From the NCBI GenBank assembly GCA_004299215.1, contig SCTD01000186.1:1-13370 (forward strand): DNA of 13,370 nt. The letters are read 5' to 3'. Positions 13,032 through 13,370 of the stretch are shown one piece after another. The notes under the pieces are model-generated. The model searched no databases. It had not been told where the DNA came from and worked only from the letters and a program-made list of their open reading frames with translations. This stretch comes from Frankiales bacterium. GTDB lineage: Bacteria; Actinomycetota; Actinomycetes; Mycobacteriales; SCTD01. Made by a program: the position numbers and the translations under genes. Every line of letters starts with the position of its first letter. The stretch's first letter is position 1.

Positions 13032-13370
13032 ATGCCCCCTGTGATGACCCGACGTCGCTTCCTCGCGCTCGGCGGGGGGCTAGCGGCAGTGTCCGCAACA
13101 GGCACCGGTGCTCTGATTCTGCGCGGAAATGACCCCACCCGGGTTCTTGCCTCGTCGCGCCAGGTGCTGGACGTCGAGGCGACGCGCCGCGGCGTTGGTG
13201 CCGCGGTCGTGGAGCGAACCTTGACCGCAGCCCCCGCGCAGGTCGTCCTCGGCGACCGGACGGTGTCCACGTGGGCTTTCGGCAAGCTGCCGGGGCCGGA
13301 GATCCGTCTGAGCGCCGGCGAGGTCCTGCGCGCCCGCGTCAAGAACGACCTGGCAGAGCCGACATCGGTC
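13032..13370 (+). CDS. Multicopper oxidase, 5' part (runs off window)
   Basis: 113 codons are visible and the gene continues past the right edge. The N-terminus carries a Tat signal: TRRRFLAL (6-13), then a Gly/Ala-rich hydrophobic stretch, so the protein should be exported folded with copper bound. The segment from about 77 (GDRTVSTWAFGKLPGPEIRL, then SAGEVLRARVKNDL) matches the start of the first cupredoxin domain of CueO/CopA/SufI-like oxidases, where a name-giving HWHG copper motif normally follows just beyond the window end. Such enzymes oxidise Cu(I) to less toxic Cu(II) outside the membrane. ATG at 13032 has GAGGAG (13020-13025) 6 nt upstream, which favours it over the in-frame ATG at 13044. 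It is the only gene here on the plus strand, divergent from lnt. Family is confident; substrate is inferred. Confidence 0.92.
   Translation, partial: MPPVMTRRRFLALGGGLAAVSATGTGALILRGNDPTRVLASSRQVLDVEATRRGVGAAVVERTLTAAPAQVVLGDRTVSTWAFGKLPGPEIRLSAGEVLRARVKNDLAEPTSV

Noticed and set aside
12799..13098. Longer N-terminal extension of Lnt (up to 100 extra residues)
   Set aside because: The extra residues would overlap the oxidase gene and its ribosome binding site, look like non-coding translation and lack an upstream ribosome binding site.
1..13370. CRISPR arrays, tRNA or rRNA genes, insertion sequences
   Set aside because: No regularly spaced repeats, no cloverleaf-like or rRNA-like segment and no transposase motif were seen on either strand.

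Overview
This window is high-GC DNA (roughly two thirds or more G+C by eye) with GTG starts, strong AGGAGG-type ribosome binding sites, 4-bp ATGA/GTGA stop-start overlaps, a class E-type sortase and an M. tuberculosis-like CsoR with its operator. Together these point to an actinomycete (Actinomycetota); I cannot name the genus. Almost everything concerns copper: it reads as a copper-resistance/homeostasis island, possibly on a plasmid or genomic island, though no transposase, integrase or replication gene is visible.

Layout. Fourteen genes run leftward on the minus strand, and one truncated gene runs rightward at the right edge. In transcription order (right to left): apolipoprotein N-acyltransferase (lnt), an N-terminally extended Lgt-like membrane protein, a class E-type sortase, a P1B-type ATPase with an unusual CPD motif, an OmpR-type response regulator, its sensor kinase, three small membrane proteins (SHOCT, DUF2933-like and an unassigned one), an isoprenylcysteine-methyltransferase-like membrane protein, the copper repressor csoR, the copper chaperone copZ, a five-Asp-box lipoprotein of the F510_1955 type, and a SCO1/SenC lipoprotein. 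Divergent from lnt, a Tat-exported multicopper oxidase starts at 13032 and runs off the window.

How it fits together. CsoR (Cu(I) repressor), CopZ (cytosolic chaperone) and the P-type ATPase (export) handle cytosolic copper. The two-component system probably senses extracytoplasmic copper through a short His-rich loop. The multicopper oxidase, SCO1 and the Asp-box lipoprotein act outside the membrane. Two encoded proteins have lipoboxes, and the same island carries its own Lnt, Lgt-like protein and sortase, so a dedicated envelope-protein maturation module for the copper system is a reasonable hypothesis.

Most interesting points. (1) The methyltransferase reading frame has no stop and runs in frame into csoR, through a linker that contains a terminator-like hairpin, a CsoR operator and the csoR ribosome binding site. 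(2) Directly after copZ lies what looks like the last ~20 codons of a lost copA. (3) The ATPase has CPD in place of CPC/CPH and an N-terminal HMA-like domain without CxxC. (4) A perfect 17-bp palindrome of BlaI/MecI/CopY type lies upstream of the Lgt-like/sortase genes. (5) A DosR/DevR-like box lies upstream of the ATPase. (6) The Lgt-like protein has lost several residues important in true Lgt.
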